Notes: generated by a model not told the origin, from the sequence alone. A DNA stretch of 28,022 bases from Acidobacteriaceae bacterium (GCA_003154055.1 PMCH01000167.1:1-28022); one strand, 5' to 3'; shown: positions 7,758 to 15,495, counted from the stretch's first letter. Made by a program: numbers and translations.

Positions 7758-8576
7758 GTGAAATGGCGTTCAAAAGTCGCGGCGATCGGCGTCGCTGTAT
7801 TGGCGATGGCTCTATGTCTTTGTGCCGAGCCTGTTTCTCAGCTTCAACCTACCAATTACGTCAATGATTTTGCCGGCGTTCTGGACGCCGCCGCCCAGAC
7901 GCGCCTCAACGATCTTTGCCGGCAGGTGGACGAGAAGGCTCACGCGCAGATTGCGGTCGTAACCGTGAAATCGGTGGATGGGCAAGACGTCGTGAGCTAC
8001 GCGGTGGCGCTCTATCAGAAATGGGGGATCGGTGCGAAAGGGAAGGACCGCGGCGCGCTGATCCTGCTGGCGGTGCAGGATCACAAGTATTGGACCACCG
8101 TCGGCTACGGCTTGGAGTCGATTCTTCCCGACGGCAAGGTGGGTGGGTTCGGGCGTGAGGCGGTGCCTTTCCTGCGCGCCGGCGACTACGCAGGAGCGGT
8201 TTCGCTGATGACTTCGCGGGTTGCCGAGGTCATCGCCAAAGATGCGGGAGTGACGCTGGAAGGAGTTCAACCTCTGACGCGCACTGAGCCGATTGCAGGG
8301 CAGCACGGTACTGGCATTGGCGGCGTCATCGCGTTGGTAGTCATTGTTGTTTTTGTTCTCTGGGTGCTTTCCCGGGCCGGGGGAGGGCGTTCTGGGCGAG
8401 GCGGAGGGTCGGGCTTCCTGTCGGGCCTGCTGTGGGGGATTTTGTTCAACAGCCTGGGTGGCGGAGGTTCTCGTGGTGGAGGCTGGGGCGGTGGTGGCTT
8501 TGGTGGTGGAGGCGGCGGATTTGGCGGATTCGGTGGCGGCAGCACCGGCGGCGGCGGAGCGGGTGGCAGTTGGTGA
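7758..8576 (+). CDS. TPM-domain (YgcG/DUF477 family) membrane protein with glycine-rich tail
   Basis: 272 residues from a GTG start. Order: signal peptide (about 1-23), TPM domain (about 33-160) with VNDFAGVLDAAAQTRL, QIAVVTVKSVDG, YAVALYQKWGIG, DRGALILLAVQDHKYWTTVGYGLE and FLRAGDYAGAV, a membrane helix (about 187-205, IGGVIALVVIVVFVLWVLS), and a tail very rich in glycine ending GGAGGSW. TPM domains are periplasmic or lumenal. The best-known member, TLP18.3, acts in photosystem II repair and has phosphatase activity, while bacterial members are commonly paired with LemA. A TACAAT (7742-7747) shortly before the GTG may be a -10 box of a leaderless transcript. Its stop overlaps by one base an ATG of the next gene, implying coupled translation. 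Confidence 0.9.
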   Translation: MKWRSKVAAIGVAVLAMALCLCAEPVSQLQPTNYVNDFAGVLDAAAQTRLNDLCRQVDEKAHAQIAVVTVKSVDGQDVVSYAVALYQKWGIGAKGKDRGALILLAVQDHKYWTTVGYGLESILPDGKVGGFGREAVPFLRAGDYAGAVSLMTSRVAEVIAKDAGVTLEGVQPLTRTEPIAGQHGTGIGGVIALVVIVVFVLWVLSRAGGGRSGRGGGSGFLSGLLWGILFNSLGGGGSRGGGWGGGGFGGGGGGFGGFGGGSTGGGGAGGSW

Positions 8577-8596
8577 TGGCAGAAGTGAGAGGCGCG

Positions 8597-9346
8597 ATGA
8601 TTCCTGAGACAAGCATCAACGAATTTGTGAACCGCCTGCGGAATGCGGCGGGATTGAACCTGGTATCGGTCATTCTCTATGGATCGGCGGCAGCGGGAGA
8701 CTACGTTGCCGACCACTCCGACGTGAACCTGCTGTGCGTGCTGCGCGAGACCTCGTTCGCATCCATGCAGGCTCTGTCGCCCGCCGTTGCGTGGTGGAGG
8801 GAGCAGAAGCGCCGCACGCCGCTGATCATGGGTACCGAAGAACTCCGGCGCTCGGCCGACGTTTTTTCCATCGAACTGCTCGACATGCAGCAGAGCCACC
8901 GCGTGCTATGGGGAGAGGATGTACTGAAGACGCTGGTGATCCCGACGCAGTTTCATCGGGTTCAGTTGGAGTATGAACTGCGCGAGAAGACGATCCTGCT
9001 GAGGCAGGGTCTGCTTTCGGCGGCCGGGAATGCCCCAGCTATGTGGGAGCTTCTGCTGCGCTCATTGCCGGCTTTTGCTACGTTGTTCCGGCACGCTTTA
9101 CAGGAGTTGGGGGAACCTGCCACTCCTTCAAAGCGCGAGGCGGTGCAGAAGTTGGCGGACCGGATTGGGTGCGATGCCGGTGCGTTTCTGCAACTGCTCG
9201 ACATTCGGGAGCATAAAGCGGACCGGAAGACTGCGGATGTCAACGCGTTGTTTGGGCGCTATCTGAAAACGGTTGAGCAGGTAACCGCGGCAGTGGATAG
9301 AATGCTGGATTCCGCCGCACCGGGCGGTGCACCTGCGAGTCGGTGA
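8597..9346 (+). CDS. Nucleotidyltransferase-fold protein with degenerate active site
   Basis: About 249 residues from the ATG at 8597, which has GAGAGG five bases upstream. An ATG at 8576 overlapping the TPM stop (TGATG) would add seven residues and is an alternative. The N-terminus SVILYGSAAAGDYVADHSDVNLLCVL matches the minimal (MNT/ANT-like) nucleotidyltransferase motif G-S-x-x-x-G-D...D-x-D, with Gly29-Ser30 and Asp42 present but the second carboxylate replaced by Asn44. The rest is alpha-helical and resembles a HEPN-like or substrate domain, without a motif I can name. Loss of one metal ligand suggests binding without catalysis. Position between TPM and lemA, with tight spacing on both sides, suggests a shared role. 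The reading frame also runs upstream through the TPM glycine tail, which is a shadow. Confidence 0.75.
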   Translation: MIPETSINEFVNRLRNAAGLNLVSVILYGSAAAGDYVADHSDVNLLCVLRETSFASMQALSPAVAWWREQKRRTPLIMGTEELRRSADVFSIELLDMQQSHRVLWGEDVLKTLVIPTQFHRVQLEYELREKTILLRQGLLSAAGNAPAMWELLLRSLPAFATLFRHALQELGEPATPSKREAVQKLADRIGCDAGAFLQLLDIREHKADRKTADVNALFGRYLKTVEQVTAAVDRMLDSAAPGGAPASR

Positions 9347-9370
9347 AATTCTGAAATTCAGGAGACGGAA

Positions 9371-9979
9371 ATGAGCAAAGGCATCATCGTTCTGATTGTT
9401 CTGGCGTTAGTCGTCGGATTTGTCTTCATGCAATATGTGGGCGTGCGCAACACGCTGGTCACCAAGGACCAGGGGGTAAAAGCGGCGTGGTCGCAGGTGG
9501 ATATCGTGTTGCAGCGGCGAGCGGACCTGATCCCCAACCTGGTGGAGACGGTGAAGGGCTACGCGCAGCAGGAGGTGACTGTGTTCGGGGACATCGCGAA
9601 AGCGCGCTCAGCACTGCTTTCCGCTGGAACGCCCTCGGACAAGATTGCTGCTAACGGGCAACTGGACGGTGCTCTCGGACGACTGCTGTTGATTGTGGAG
9701 AATTATCCGCAGCTGAAGTCGAATGAGAACTTTCTGCGTTTGCAGGATGAGCTGGCGGGAACCGAGAACCGCATCGCCGTCGAGCGCAAGCGCTACAACG
9801 ACACTTTGCAGGACTACAACACCTACCTGCTGAAGTTCCCCACCAATGTGATTGCCGGGTTTGCGGGATTCAAGGCGAATGAGGCGTATTTCCAAGCTGC
9901 GGAAGCTTCGCGTCAGACGCCGAAGGTGGATTTTGGTGCGAAGCCCGCGCCACAGGCAACGCCGGCACCGGCACGGTAG
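9371..9979 (+). CDS. lemA: LemA family protein
   Basis: 202 residues. A single N-terminal membrane helix (about 4-22) is followed by the LemA four-helix domain: GVKAAWSQVDIVLQRRADLIPNLVETVKGY in order, ending with NTYLLKFPTNVIAGFAGF, which are the family's two signature blocks. The C-terminal 20 residues are Ala/Pro-rich. The function of LemA proteins is not settled; they sit at the inner membrane with the helical domain probably facing the periplasm and are repeatedly encoded beside TPM-domain proteins, as here. A good Shine-Dalgarno (AGGAG, 6-7 bases before the ATG) supports the start. It is convergent with the adenylate kinase gene. Confidence 0.95.
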   Translation: MSKGIIVLIVLALVVGFVFMQYVGVRNTLVTKDQGVKAAWSQVDIVLQRRADLIPNLVETVKGYAQQEVTVFGDIAKARSALLSAGTPSDKIAANGQLDGALGRLLLIVENYPQLKSNENFLRLQDELAGTENRIAVERKRYNDTLQDYNTYLLKFPTNVIAGFAGFKANEAYFQAAEASRQTPKVDFGAKPAPQATPAPAR

Positions 9980-10010
9980 GGCCGAGTAGTTCGCAGAGGC
10001 TGCGGGGAAA

Positions 10011-10796
10011 CTAGTCGCTGAGACGTGCCATCAATGTCCCCGAGGCCAGCTTATCCATGGTTCGCGCATAGATCTCTTCAGGAGATCCCTTGGCGACAAT
10101 CGGCATCAGTAGGCCGAGATCTTTGTAGAACTGGATGAGCGGCGCGGTGCTGCGTTCGTATGCGTCCAAACGCACGGTGATGGATTCGGGACGGTCGTCT
10201 TCGCGCTGAATCAGGCGTCCGGAACAACGATCGCACACACCCTCGACCTTTGGCGGCCTTTCGGTAGCATGGGAAACCGACTTGCATTTTTCGCAGGTGC
10301 GGCGGCCGCTCAGGCGCCGGACAATTTCGTCCAACGGCAGTTCGTAGTTCACCACGGCGCTGAGCGAGAGCTTGTCCTTCTCCAGCAGCTCTTTCAGGGA
10401 CTCGGCTTGGGCGAGCGTGCGGGGAAAGCCGTCGAGGATGAAGCCGCCGCAATGGAGGAGGCAGCCGCTTCGCTCGCGCACCATTTCCCACACGGTCGAG
10501 TCCGGCACCAGGTCGCCACGACGCATGTATTCCAGCGCGGCCTTCATCGCCGGGGATTGCTCACAGTCACTCCGCTTCCCGGCAGCTCGGAAGACGTCTC
10601 CGGTCGAGAGATGGCAAGCACCCAGACGCTCCGTGAGGAGTTCGGCTTGCGTGCCTTTGCCCACGCCCGGCGCCCCTAGCAGGATCAACCGCCATACGTT
10701 CTTGCGCTCTCCTGGAACCACTGAGGGCTTTACTGAGCAATTCGCCGAAGGCCCCTGCAACCACTCTGCGCGGTCATTGTTAGTTGGTGTGTTCAT
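10011..10796 (-). CDS. Adenylate kinase-family nucleoside monophosphate kinase, zinc-lid type, with N-terminal extension
   Basis: Transfers phosphate from ATP to (probably) AMP. About 261 residues from the ATG at 10796; an ATG at 10802 and a longer frame are possible. The P-loop GAPGVGKGT is at 41-49, the NMP-binding STGDVFR at 64-70, GGFILDGFPRTLAQAE at 117-132, and the lid has Cys168-x2-Cys171 and Cys188-x2-Cys191, the four-cysteine zinc site of zinc-containing adenylate kinases. RPESITVRLDAYERSTAPLI is also diagnostic. Two oddities: about 36 extra residues before the usual MRLILLGAPG start with no in-frame ATG or GTG nearer to the core than the GTG of Val26, and a divergent, cysteine-containing NMP lid (RSDCEQSPAMK...GCLLHCGG). 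It may be a second, divergent paralogue, so I withhold the symbol adk. Confidence 0.85.
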   Translation of the reverse strand: MNTPTNNDRAEWLQGPSANCSVKPSVVPGERKNVWRLILLGAPGVGKGTQAELLTERLGACHLSTGDVFRAAGKRSDCEQSPAMKAALEYMRRGDLVPDSTVWEMVRERSGCLLHCGGFILDGFPRTLAQAESLKELLEKDKLSLSAVVNYELPLDEIVRRLSGRRTCEKCKSVSHATERPPKVEGVCDRCSGRLIQREDDRPESITVRLDAYERSTAPLIQFYKDLGLLMPIVAKGSPEEIYARTMDKLASGTLMARLSD

Positions 10797-10832
10797 TCTC
10801 ATAAGCTTACGCAGGCGCCGCGCCGGGTTGCC

Positions 10833-10846
10833 GTGACCGCGGTCAC
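10833..10846. promoter_or_regulatory. 14-bp perfect palindrome of CRP/FNR type in the divergent adk-like / receptor region
   Basis: GTGACCGCGGTCAC is its own reverse complement. With the following A it fits the CRP-family consensus TGTGA-N6-TCACA at 9 of 10 positions (CGTGA-N6-TCACA). It overlaps the -35 region of the proposed receptor promoter, at about -38 from the predicted start. Whether a CRP/FNR-family protein binds is inference. Confidence 0.55.
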
Positions 10847-10870
10847 ACATGGGAGAAAACCGAACATAAT
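10842..10870 (+). promoter_or_regulatory. Probable promoter of the TonB-dependent receptor gene
   Basis: GTCACA (10842-10847, 4 of 6 matches) and CATAAT (10865-10870, 5 of 6) are separated by 17 nt, the optimal sigma-70 spacing. The transcript would start near 10877, giving a leader of about 100 nt that contains the hairpin at 10940-10969. Confidence 0.45.
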
Positions 10871-10939
10871 TAGTGTGCGTGCGTCACATCCTTGGGTGGC
10901 GTCCGGTGATACAAGCTCATTACTGGTCTCCCCAGGTCC

Positions 10940-10969
10940 CCTCTGATCCCGAAACTTCGGGCGCAGAGG
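10940..10969 (+). promoter_or_regulatory. Hairpin sequestering the ribosome binding site of the receptor gene
   Basis: Outer stem CCTCTG (10940-10945) pairs with CAGAGG (10964-10969); inner stem CCCGA (10948-10952) pairs with TCGGG (10957-10961), with a 4-nt loop and a 2x2 internal loop between the stems. The 3' outer arm AGAGGA is the Shine-Dalgarno for the ATG at 10977, so folding would block translation. Pairing is read directly from the sequence; regulation is inferred. Confidence 0.6.
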
Positions 10970-10976
10970 ACTTTGT

Positions 10977-13900
10977 ATGTTCAGTGGTCGGACGTGGCAG
11001 ACCTTACAACTTCTCGGCATTCCTTATTTACTCACCCTCATTTTTCTCAGCGGCGGAGTCCGCGCCCAGGACGCCTCGACCGGCGCCCTGCGCGGAATCG
11101 TGGCCGACGCGCAAGGAGCGGCGGTTTCCTCTGCGGACGTGCTCGCCGTGCGGGTCGAGACGGGAATCCGATATCACGTCCTCACCGATGTCAACGGCGG
11201 ATTCACGGTGGACCTGCTGCCGCCGGGCGAATACATCGCACGGGCTGAGGCGGCGGGGATGTCGCCGCAGGACTCTCGCCGGGTTCGGGTGGACGTCGGC
11301 GCCGCCACGGAACTGGCTTTCAAACTGGCAGTGGCGGGCGCGAAAGAGACGGTGACTGTCTCCGGAGCGCCGCCGCTGGTTGACACTCAGCCCAGTTCCA
11401 TCTCGGCGCTGGTGGATGAGCGGGCCATTGCCGACCTACCGCTGAACGGACGCCGTTTCACCGATCTGTCGCTGCTGGCGCCGGGCGTTACAACCGATCC
11501 GCGCGGGTTGACTTCGGCCTCGAACGGCGACCTGGCTTTCGGAGGTATTCGCGGATACCAGTCGAGCTATCTAGTGGATGGGGCCGATAACAACAACGGC
11601 TTCTTTGCCCAGGCACGGGGACGTTATCGTGCGCCCTACCAGTTCTCGAATGAGGTGGTGCAGGAGTTCCGCGTGTCTTCCAACACGTACGGAGCAGAAC
11701 TGGGACGAGCGGGAGGAGCGGTAGTAAACGTCGTGACCAAGTCGGGGTCGAACCACTGGCACGGAACGGGCTTCTACTTTCTGCGCGACAGCAGGATGGG
11801 TGCGTCGCCGGCATTCGTCGGATTCAAACCGAACGACAAGCAGCACCAGTTCGGGGGGACGTTGGGCGGGCCGATCAAGCGTAACAAGGCGTTCTTTTTC
11901 GCCGGATACGATCAGCATATTTTTCACGTTCCGGCGGTCGTCGAGTTTGACGACGGCAACACGGTGGTGATTCCCAAGAAAGGGCAGGAGCCACTGCATC
12001 ACGGGGATTACGAAGACTCCGACAAAGACCTGGTGTTCGCGGCGGCGGCCAACCTTTCGACCATGGGCGGGGCATTTCCCGCGAAGCTGCTTGGAAACAG
12101 CGCGTTTCTGAAGCTGGACTATTCGCTCAGTCCGCGGCACTTTCTCACTGCCCGAGTAAACACGTCGCGGTACTACGGGACGAACAATGTGTTCTTCGAT
12201 CCGGCCAGTCCGATTACTAACTTCGGGATAAGTTCCAATGGCGAGGAGGACGTGAAGACGGAGAGCGCGTCACTGACTCTGTTGAGTGGTCTTAGCCCCA
12301 GGCTGACGAGCCACCTGCGGGCCCAATTCTCGCGCGACCTGCAGCAATCGTTTGCGAACTCCGCGGACGTGCGGACGCGCGTCTACAACGTGCTTGAGGC
12401 CTTCGGGCAATCGTCCATCCTGCCGCGGCAGACACGGGAACACCGCTTGCATCTTGCGGAAACGCTCAGCCTGACCGGAGGCCGCCATGACTGGAAGTTC
12501 GGCGGCGACGCGATGTTCACGTGGGATTACAACTACTTTCCGTCACTCTACGGGGGCGAGTACATCTACGACGATATCAGCGTCGATCCTTACACATTTG
12601 TGCCGGAACACGGCGGGATGGAGATTACGCCCTTGCGCGCCTGGGCACACAATGTGCCGCGGTATTACGTGCAGAATTTCGGGAATCCGGTATCGCATCC
12701 GGACAGCAACGACTACGGGGCCTTTGCGCAGGACACGGTACGGCTCACTCGGCGGCTGGCATTGAGCCTGGGAGTGCGTTACGACCTGCAAACCTTTAAC
12801 GGCAAGGATCTGGTGAACAATCCGTTGTGGCCGGGGTCGGGGAAAATGCCCGTCGATACCAACAACTTTGCGCCGCGTGTAGGAATCGCGTATTCGATTG
12901 GCAATCAGCGGCCGCTGGTGCTGCGCGGGGGATTTGGGATCTTCTACACGCGCATCCCGCAGATTTACCAGTCATCTGTCATCAACAACAACGGACTGGC
13001 GAAGACCTTTCTGCTGCTCGATAACGCCGACTACATCCAGCGCCAGGTCTTCCCGTCCTATCCGAATGCGGCGGTGAGTTGTACCCCCGGGCCGGATTCG
13101 TGCGCGGCGCCGGATTCGCTCAAGCCCTACTTGACGAGCGACGTTTCGTCTTTTGCGCCGGGCTTTACTACACCCAAAGTCCAGCAGGGAAGCTTGAGCA
13201 TGGAACGGGAGATCGCGGACCGGTTTGCCGTGGGAGTGTCGTACCTGTACGTGCACGGCGAGAACATGATCCGGGCGCGGGATGTGAACCTGCCGGCACC
13301 GACCGAGTACAGCTATCCAATCTACGATGCGAGCGGAGATAACTTTCAAAATTCCTACTACACGGTGGAATCGTTCTCGACGTGGCAAATGACGCAGAGC
13401 TTGAGCTGTCCTTACCCGCCATGCATCAACGGTGTGGACCGTCCGGTGCTGCAACTGGGAGCGGTCAACCAGTTTGAGAGCGCGGCTTCCAGCATCTATC
13501 ACGGGCTGACTGCGTCGGTGCGGCGGCGCATGACGCGCGGCCTGTATTTCCGGCTCGCCTACACCTGGGCGCATGCCATTGATGACGGCCAGGACGCGCT
13601 GGTCGCGGGGCGTCCCGTGACCGTGCAGAACTCCTACTCGACCAGCAGCGAGCGCGGACCAAGTGTGACCGACCAGCGGAACCGGCTATCACTTTCCTGG
13701 ATCGCCGAACCGCGTCCGTTCGGCAGGGGGCAGGAGTTCCTAGGGAAGATTTTCAACGAGTGGAAGGTTGCGGGCGTGATGACATTCGGGAGCGGGCGCC
13801 CCACCGAAGCGCGCGTATCGGGCGATCCGAACCGGGATGACAACAGCAGCAACGATCGCTTGCCCGGGTATGGACGCAACGCGTTTCTGGGGCCTGACTA

Positions 13901-14180
13901 CACCACCATGGACCTGCGGCTGACCAGAAAAATCCGGTTGGGTGAGCGCTTTCGCCTGGAGCTTACCGGGGAATCGTTCAATGTCTTCAACCGGAGCAAT
14001 CGGCGACTGGACCTGAGCGATGACGGTTTCCAGAACGCGGCCGGGCAGTTTGTTCCGTTCGACAAGAAAGTTGGTGGTGGAGTCTATCCAGCTTATTATC
14101 AGCAACCTGCGAGCTTTATGCGAGCGACGAGCGCGTATGCACCGAGACAGGTGCAATTGGCGCTACGGCTCGCATTTTGA
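10977..14180 (+). CDS. TonB-dependent receptor, Oar-like, with carboxypeptidase-regulatory-like domain
   Basis: 1067 residues, outer-membrane beta barrel. Order: signal peptide (about 1-31, ending GGVRAQ), a CarboxypepD_reg-like Ig-type domain (about 36-115: GALRGIVADAQGAAV, TDVNGGFTVDLLPPGEY), a plug domain (about 120-245: ETVTVSGAPPLVDTQ, ADLPLNGRRFTDL, GGAVVNVVTKSGSN with WHGTGFYFLRD after it) and a long barrel ending in LRLAF with the C-terminal phenylalanine required for Bam insertion. This is the large receptor class expanded in Acidobacteria, thought to import oligosaccharides, peptides or metal complexes, though substrates are mostly unknown. No TonB box is obvious. Nothing next to it indicates a substrate. 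The region upstream shows a CRP-like dyad, a promoter and an SD-covering hairpin. Confidence 0.95.
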   Translation: MFSGRTWQTLQLLGIPYLLTLIFLSGGVRAQDASTGALRGIVADAQGAAVSSADVLAVRVETGIRYHVLTDVNGGFTVDLLPPGEYIARAEAAGMSPQDSRRVRVDVGAATELAFKLAVAGAKETVTVSGAPPLVDTQPSSISALVDERAIADLPLNGRRFTDLSLLAPGVTTDPRGLTSASNGDLAFGGIRGYQSSYLVDGADNNNGFFAQARGRYRAPYQFSNEVVQEFRVSSNTYGAELGRAGGAVVNVVTKSGSNHWHGTGFYFLRDSRMGASPAFVGFKPNDKQHQFGGTLGGPIKRNKAFFFAGYDQHIFHVPAVVEFDDGNTVVIPKKGQEPLHHGDYEDSDKDLVFAAAANLSTMGGAFPAKLLGNSAFLKLDYSLSPRHFLTARVNTSRYYGTNNVFFDPASPITNFGISSNGEEDVKTESASLTLLSGLSPRLTSHLRAQFSRDLQQSFANSADVRTRVYNVLEAFGQSSILPRQTREHRLHLAETLSLTGGRHDWKFGGDAMFTWDYNYFPSLYGGEYIYDDISVDPYTFVPEHGGMEITPLRAWAHNVPRYYVQNFGNPVSHPDSNDYGAFAQDTVRLTRRLALSLGVRYDLQTFNGKDLVNNPLWPGSGKMPVDTNNFAPRVGIAYSIGNQRPLVLRGGFGIFYTRIPQIYQSSVINNNGLAKTFLLLDNADYIQRQVFPSYPNAAVSCTPGPDSCAAPDSLKPYLTSDVSSFAPGFTTPKVQQGSLSMEREIADRFAVGVSYLYVHGENMIRARDVNLPAPTEYSYPIYDASGDNFQNSYYTVESFSTWQMTQSLSCPYPPCINGVDRPVLQLGAVNQFESAASSIYHGLTASVRRRMTRGLYFRLAYTWAHAIDDGQDALVAGRPVTVQNSYSTSSERGPSVTDQRNRLSLSWIAEPRPFGRGQEFLGKIFNEWKVAGVMTFGSGRPTEARVSGDPNRDDNSSNDRLPGYGRNAFLGPDYTTMDLRLTRKIRLGERFRLELTGESFNVFNRSNRRLDLSDDGFQNAAGQFVPFDKKVGGGVYPAYYQQPASFMRATSAYAPRQVQLALRLAF

Positions 14181-14244
14181 ATCGCATACAAAGATCTGTA
14201 CATTCCGCTTGACTTGGATGGCCGGTGCTTGAAATAACTGATCG

Positions 14245-14258
14245 GTCCCATCTGGGAC
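14245..14258 (+). promoter_or_regulatory. Small hairpin in the rpsU leader
   Basis: GTCCC (14245-14249) and GGGAC (14254-14258) form a 5-bp stem with a 4-nt loop directly before the G-rich Shine-Dalgarno. Ribosomal protein genes are often autoregulated through such leaders; here that is only a suggestion. A TTGACT at 14209-14214 could be a -35 element, without a convincing -10. Confidence 0.35.
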
Positions 14259-14278
14259 GAGTAGGGGGGTGCAGTCGG

Positions 14279-14476
14279 TTGGCTGAGGTCAGACTTCAAG
14301 AGGGCGAATCCCTCGAGAATGCGCTTCGCCGATTTAAGCGGAAGGTACAGCAGGAGGACATCATCAAGGAAGTGAAACGTCACTCCTTTTACCTGAAGCC
14401 GGGCGAGAAGAAGAGAGTTAAAGAAGCTCTCGCTCGTAAACGCAGCCGGAAAAAAGCACGCAAGGAACAGGACTAG
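14279..14476 (+). CDS. rpsU: Small ribosomal subunit protein bS21
   Basis: 65 residues: MAEVRLQEGESLENALRRFK, then KRKVQQEDIIKEVKRHSFY and a Lys/Arg-rich C-terminus (KPGEKKRVKEALARKRSRKK...). bS21 binds the 30S platform near the anti-Shine-Dalgarno. I choose a TTG start (14279-14281) because an AGGGGGG Shine-Dalgarno lies about nine bases upstream and the protein then begins exactly where bS21 proteins begin. The same frame extends to an ATG at 14225, but those 18 residues are unlike S21 and cover the leader hairpin. It is followed by a strong terminator, so it is likely monocistronic. Confidence 0.93.
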   Translation: MAEVRLQEGESLENALRRFKRKVQQEDIIKEVKRHSFYLKPGEKKRVKEALARKRSRKKARKEQD

Positions 14477-14479
14477 TCA

Positions 14480-14513
14480 AAACGGGCCGCCACGAGTGGG
14501 GGGCGGCCCGTTT
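14480..14513 (+). terminator. Intrinsic terminator after rpsU
   Basis: A 12-bp perfect stem, AAACGGGCCGCC (14480-14491) with GGCGGCCCGTTT (14502-14513), 10-nt loop, ending in TTT CTCTC. It starts three bases after the rpsU stop. Confidence 0.9.
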
Positions 14514-14710
14514 CTCTCACTGATCAGGCATCGCGATCTATCGGGCTTCTTCGTAAAGCAGTAACCATGCGCCGCACATCGCATGGCGGGCCGAACCCAG
14601 GGATCAATGAAAAAAAGAGGGGGTAGTTATACCTTGCCCACGTTGTGAGCCTGACCTTCCCCGTCGGGGTCTCCCGTGTCGCGCAGGGACGGGGATGGGA
14701 GCGCCTCTCG

Positions 14711-15016
14711 ATGGAATTTCAAGACAAGAACCTAAAATGTGTGGACTGTGGTGCGGACTTCGTCTTCACCTCGGGTGAGCAGTTGTTTTTCCACGACAAG
14801 CAATTCAAGAACGAGCCCAAGCGCTGCAAGAACTGCAAGAACAAACGGGTGTCAGTGCTGGGTGCGCCTCCGGGACAGGCTTATGCGAAAACCGAGACGC
14901 GCACCAGTTGCTCGAATTGCGGGAAAGAGACCACGGTGCCGTTCCGCCCCACCCAGGGACGGCCGGTTTTCTGCCGCGAATGTTTCCAGCAGCGGCGGCA
15001 GGTTGCCAGCGCCTGA
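14711..15016 (+). CDS. Small zinc-ribbon protein (two CxxC pairs of pairs)
   Basis: 101 residues from ATG 14711. The N-terminal half has CVDCGADF...CKNCKNKR, a zinc ribbon of the type found in many small bacterial proteins. The C-terminal half has a second set, CSNCGKETTVPFRPTQGRP then FCRECFQQRR, matching the CxxC-x(~20)-CxxC ribbon. Two zinc sites are therefore expected. Such proteins are presumed nucleic-acid or ribosome associated, but the function is unknown. The start is chosen because the first conserved residues (EFQDKNLKCVDCG) follow it; an upstream in-frame ATG at 14645 would add 22 residues without similarity to the family. The 197-nt gap before it has no gene. It converges with the receiver-domain gene 32 nt downstream. 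Confidence 0.85.
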   Translation: MEFQDKNLKCVDCGADFVFTSGEQLFFHDKQFKNEPKRCKNCKNKRVSVLGAPPGQAYAKTETRTSCSNCGKETTVPFRPTQGRPVFCRECFQQRRQVASA

Positions 15017-15048
15017 CCGTTGAAAATCAGGACGGTTGAGAGCGGACC

Positions 15049-15495
15049 CTATCCCACCTTGCGGTTGGCGTCCCTGGGGATCGCGGCGCTGGAGACTCCG
15101 TTGCGGCGCCGAAGCTGTTTCTCGTCTTCATGGCGGACGAGCAGCGCTTCGACCTGGCGAACCAACTCCCGGGTGCCCAGAGGCTTGACCAGTAGCGACT
15201 GGGAATGTTCTTCTCCCCAGTCCTCGCCGGTCGGTGGGTAGGCAGTCAGCAGCGCGGTGGCGGGATCGTAGCTTTGCCGGCGTGCCGCGCGGATCACTTC
15301 CAGGCCGGCGTCCTCGGTTTCTATCCTCAGATCAGTGATGACCATCTGATAGACGCCCGAGTCCAGCCGGGAAAAGGCTTGGGCCGTGCTGTTGGCCGTT
15401 TCGATCTCGAAGCCGTTTAATTCCAGGACGGCTTTCAAGGTCAGCAGAACGGCCAAGTCATCATCCACGAGGAGAATACGGCGCTTCATACCCAA
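15049..15495 (-). CDS. Stand-alone response regulator receiver-domain protein
   Basis: 148 residues. The receiver fold runs from about 5 to 122 with the acidic pair/triad Asp11-Asp13 (VDDD), phosphoacceptor Asp55 (ITDLRI), Thr84 (LLTAY) and Lys104 (LVKPL), so phosphorylation looks possible. No output domain follows, only a charged tail (RHEDEKQLRRR...) of about 28 residues. It probably works by protein-protein contact or as a phosphorelay intermediate. No histidine kinase is in the window. Two in-frame ATGs (15495 and 15489) are near each other. It is divergent from the methylthiotransferase gene, with a dyad in the shared 90-nt gap. Confidence 0.9.
   Translation of the reverse strand: MGMKRRILLVDDDLAVLLTLKAVLELNGFEIETANSTAQAFSRLDSGVYQMVITDLRIETEDAGLEVIRAARRQSYDPATALLTAYPPTGEDWGEEHSQSLLVKPLGTRELVRQVEALLVRHEDEKQLRRRNGVSSAAIPRDANRKVG

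Noticed and set aside
8432..8596. N-terminal extension of the nucleotidyltransferase-fold frame (Trp/Arg-rich)
   Set aside because: It is the TPM glycine tail read in another frame; starts at 8576 or 8597 fit the overlap and Shine-Dalgarno.
8267..8899. A minus-strand frame with a proline-rich stretch antisense to the TPM glycine tail
   Set aside because: The proline run is simply the complement of GGC/GGT glycine codons.
14225..14278. Longer rpsU start at an upstream ATG
   Set aside because: The extra 18 residues have no likeness to bS21 and cover the leader hairpin and Shine-Dalgarno.
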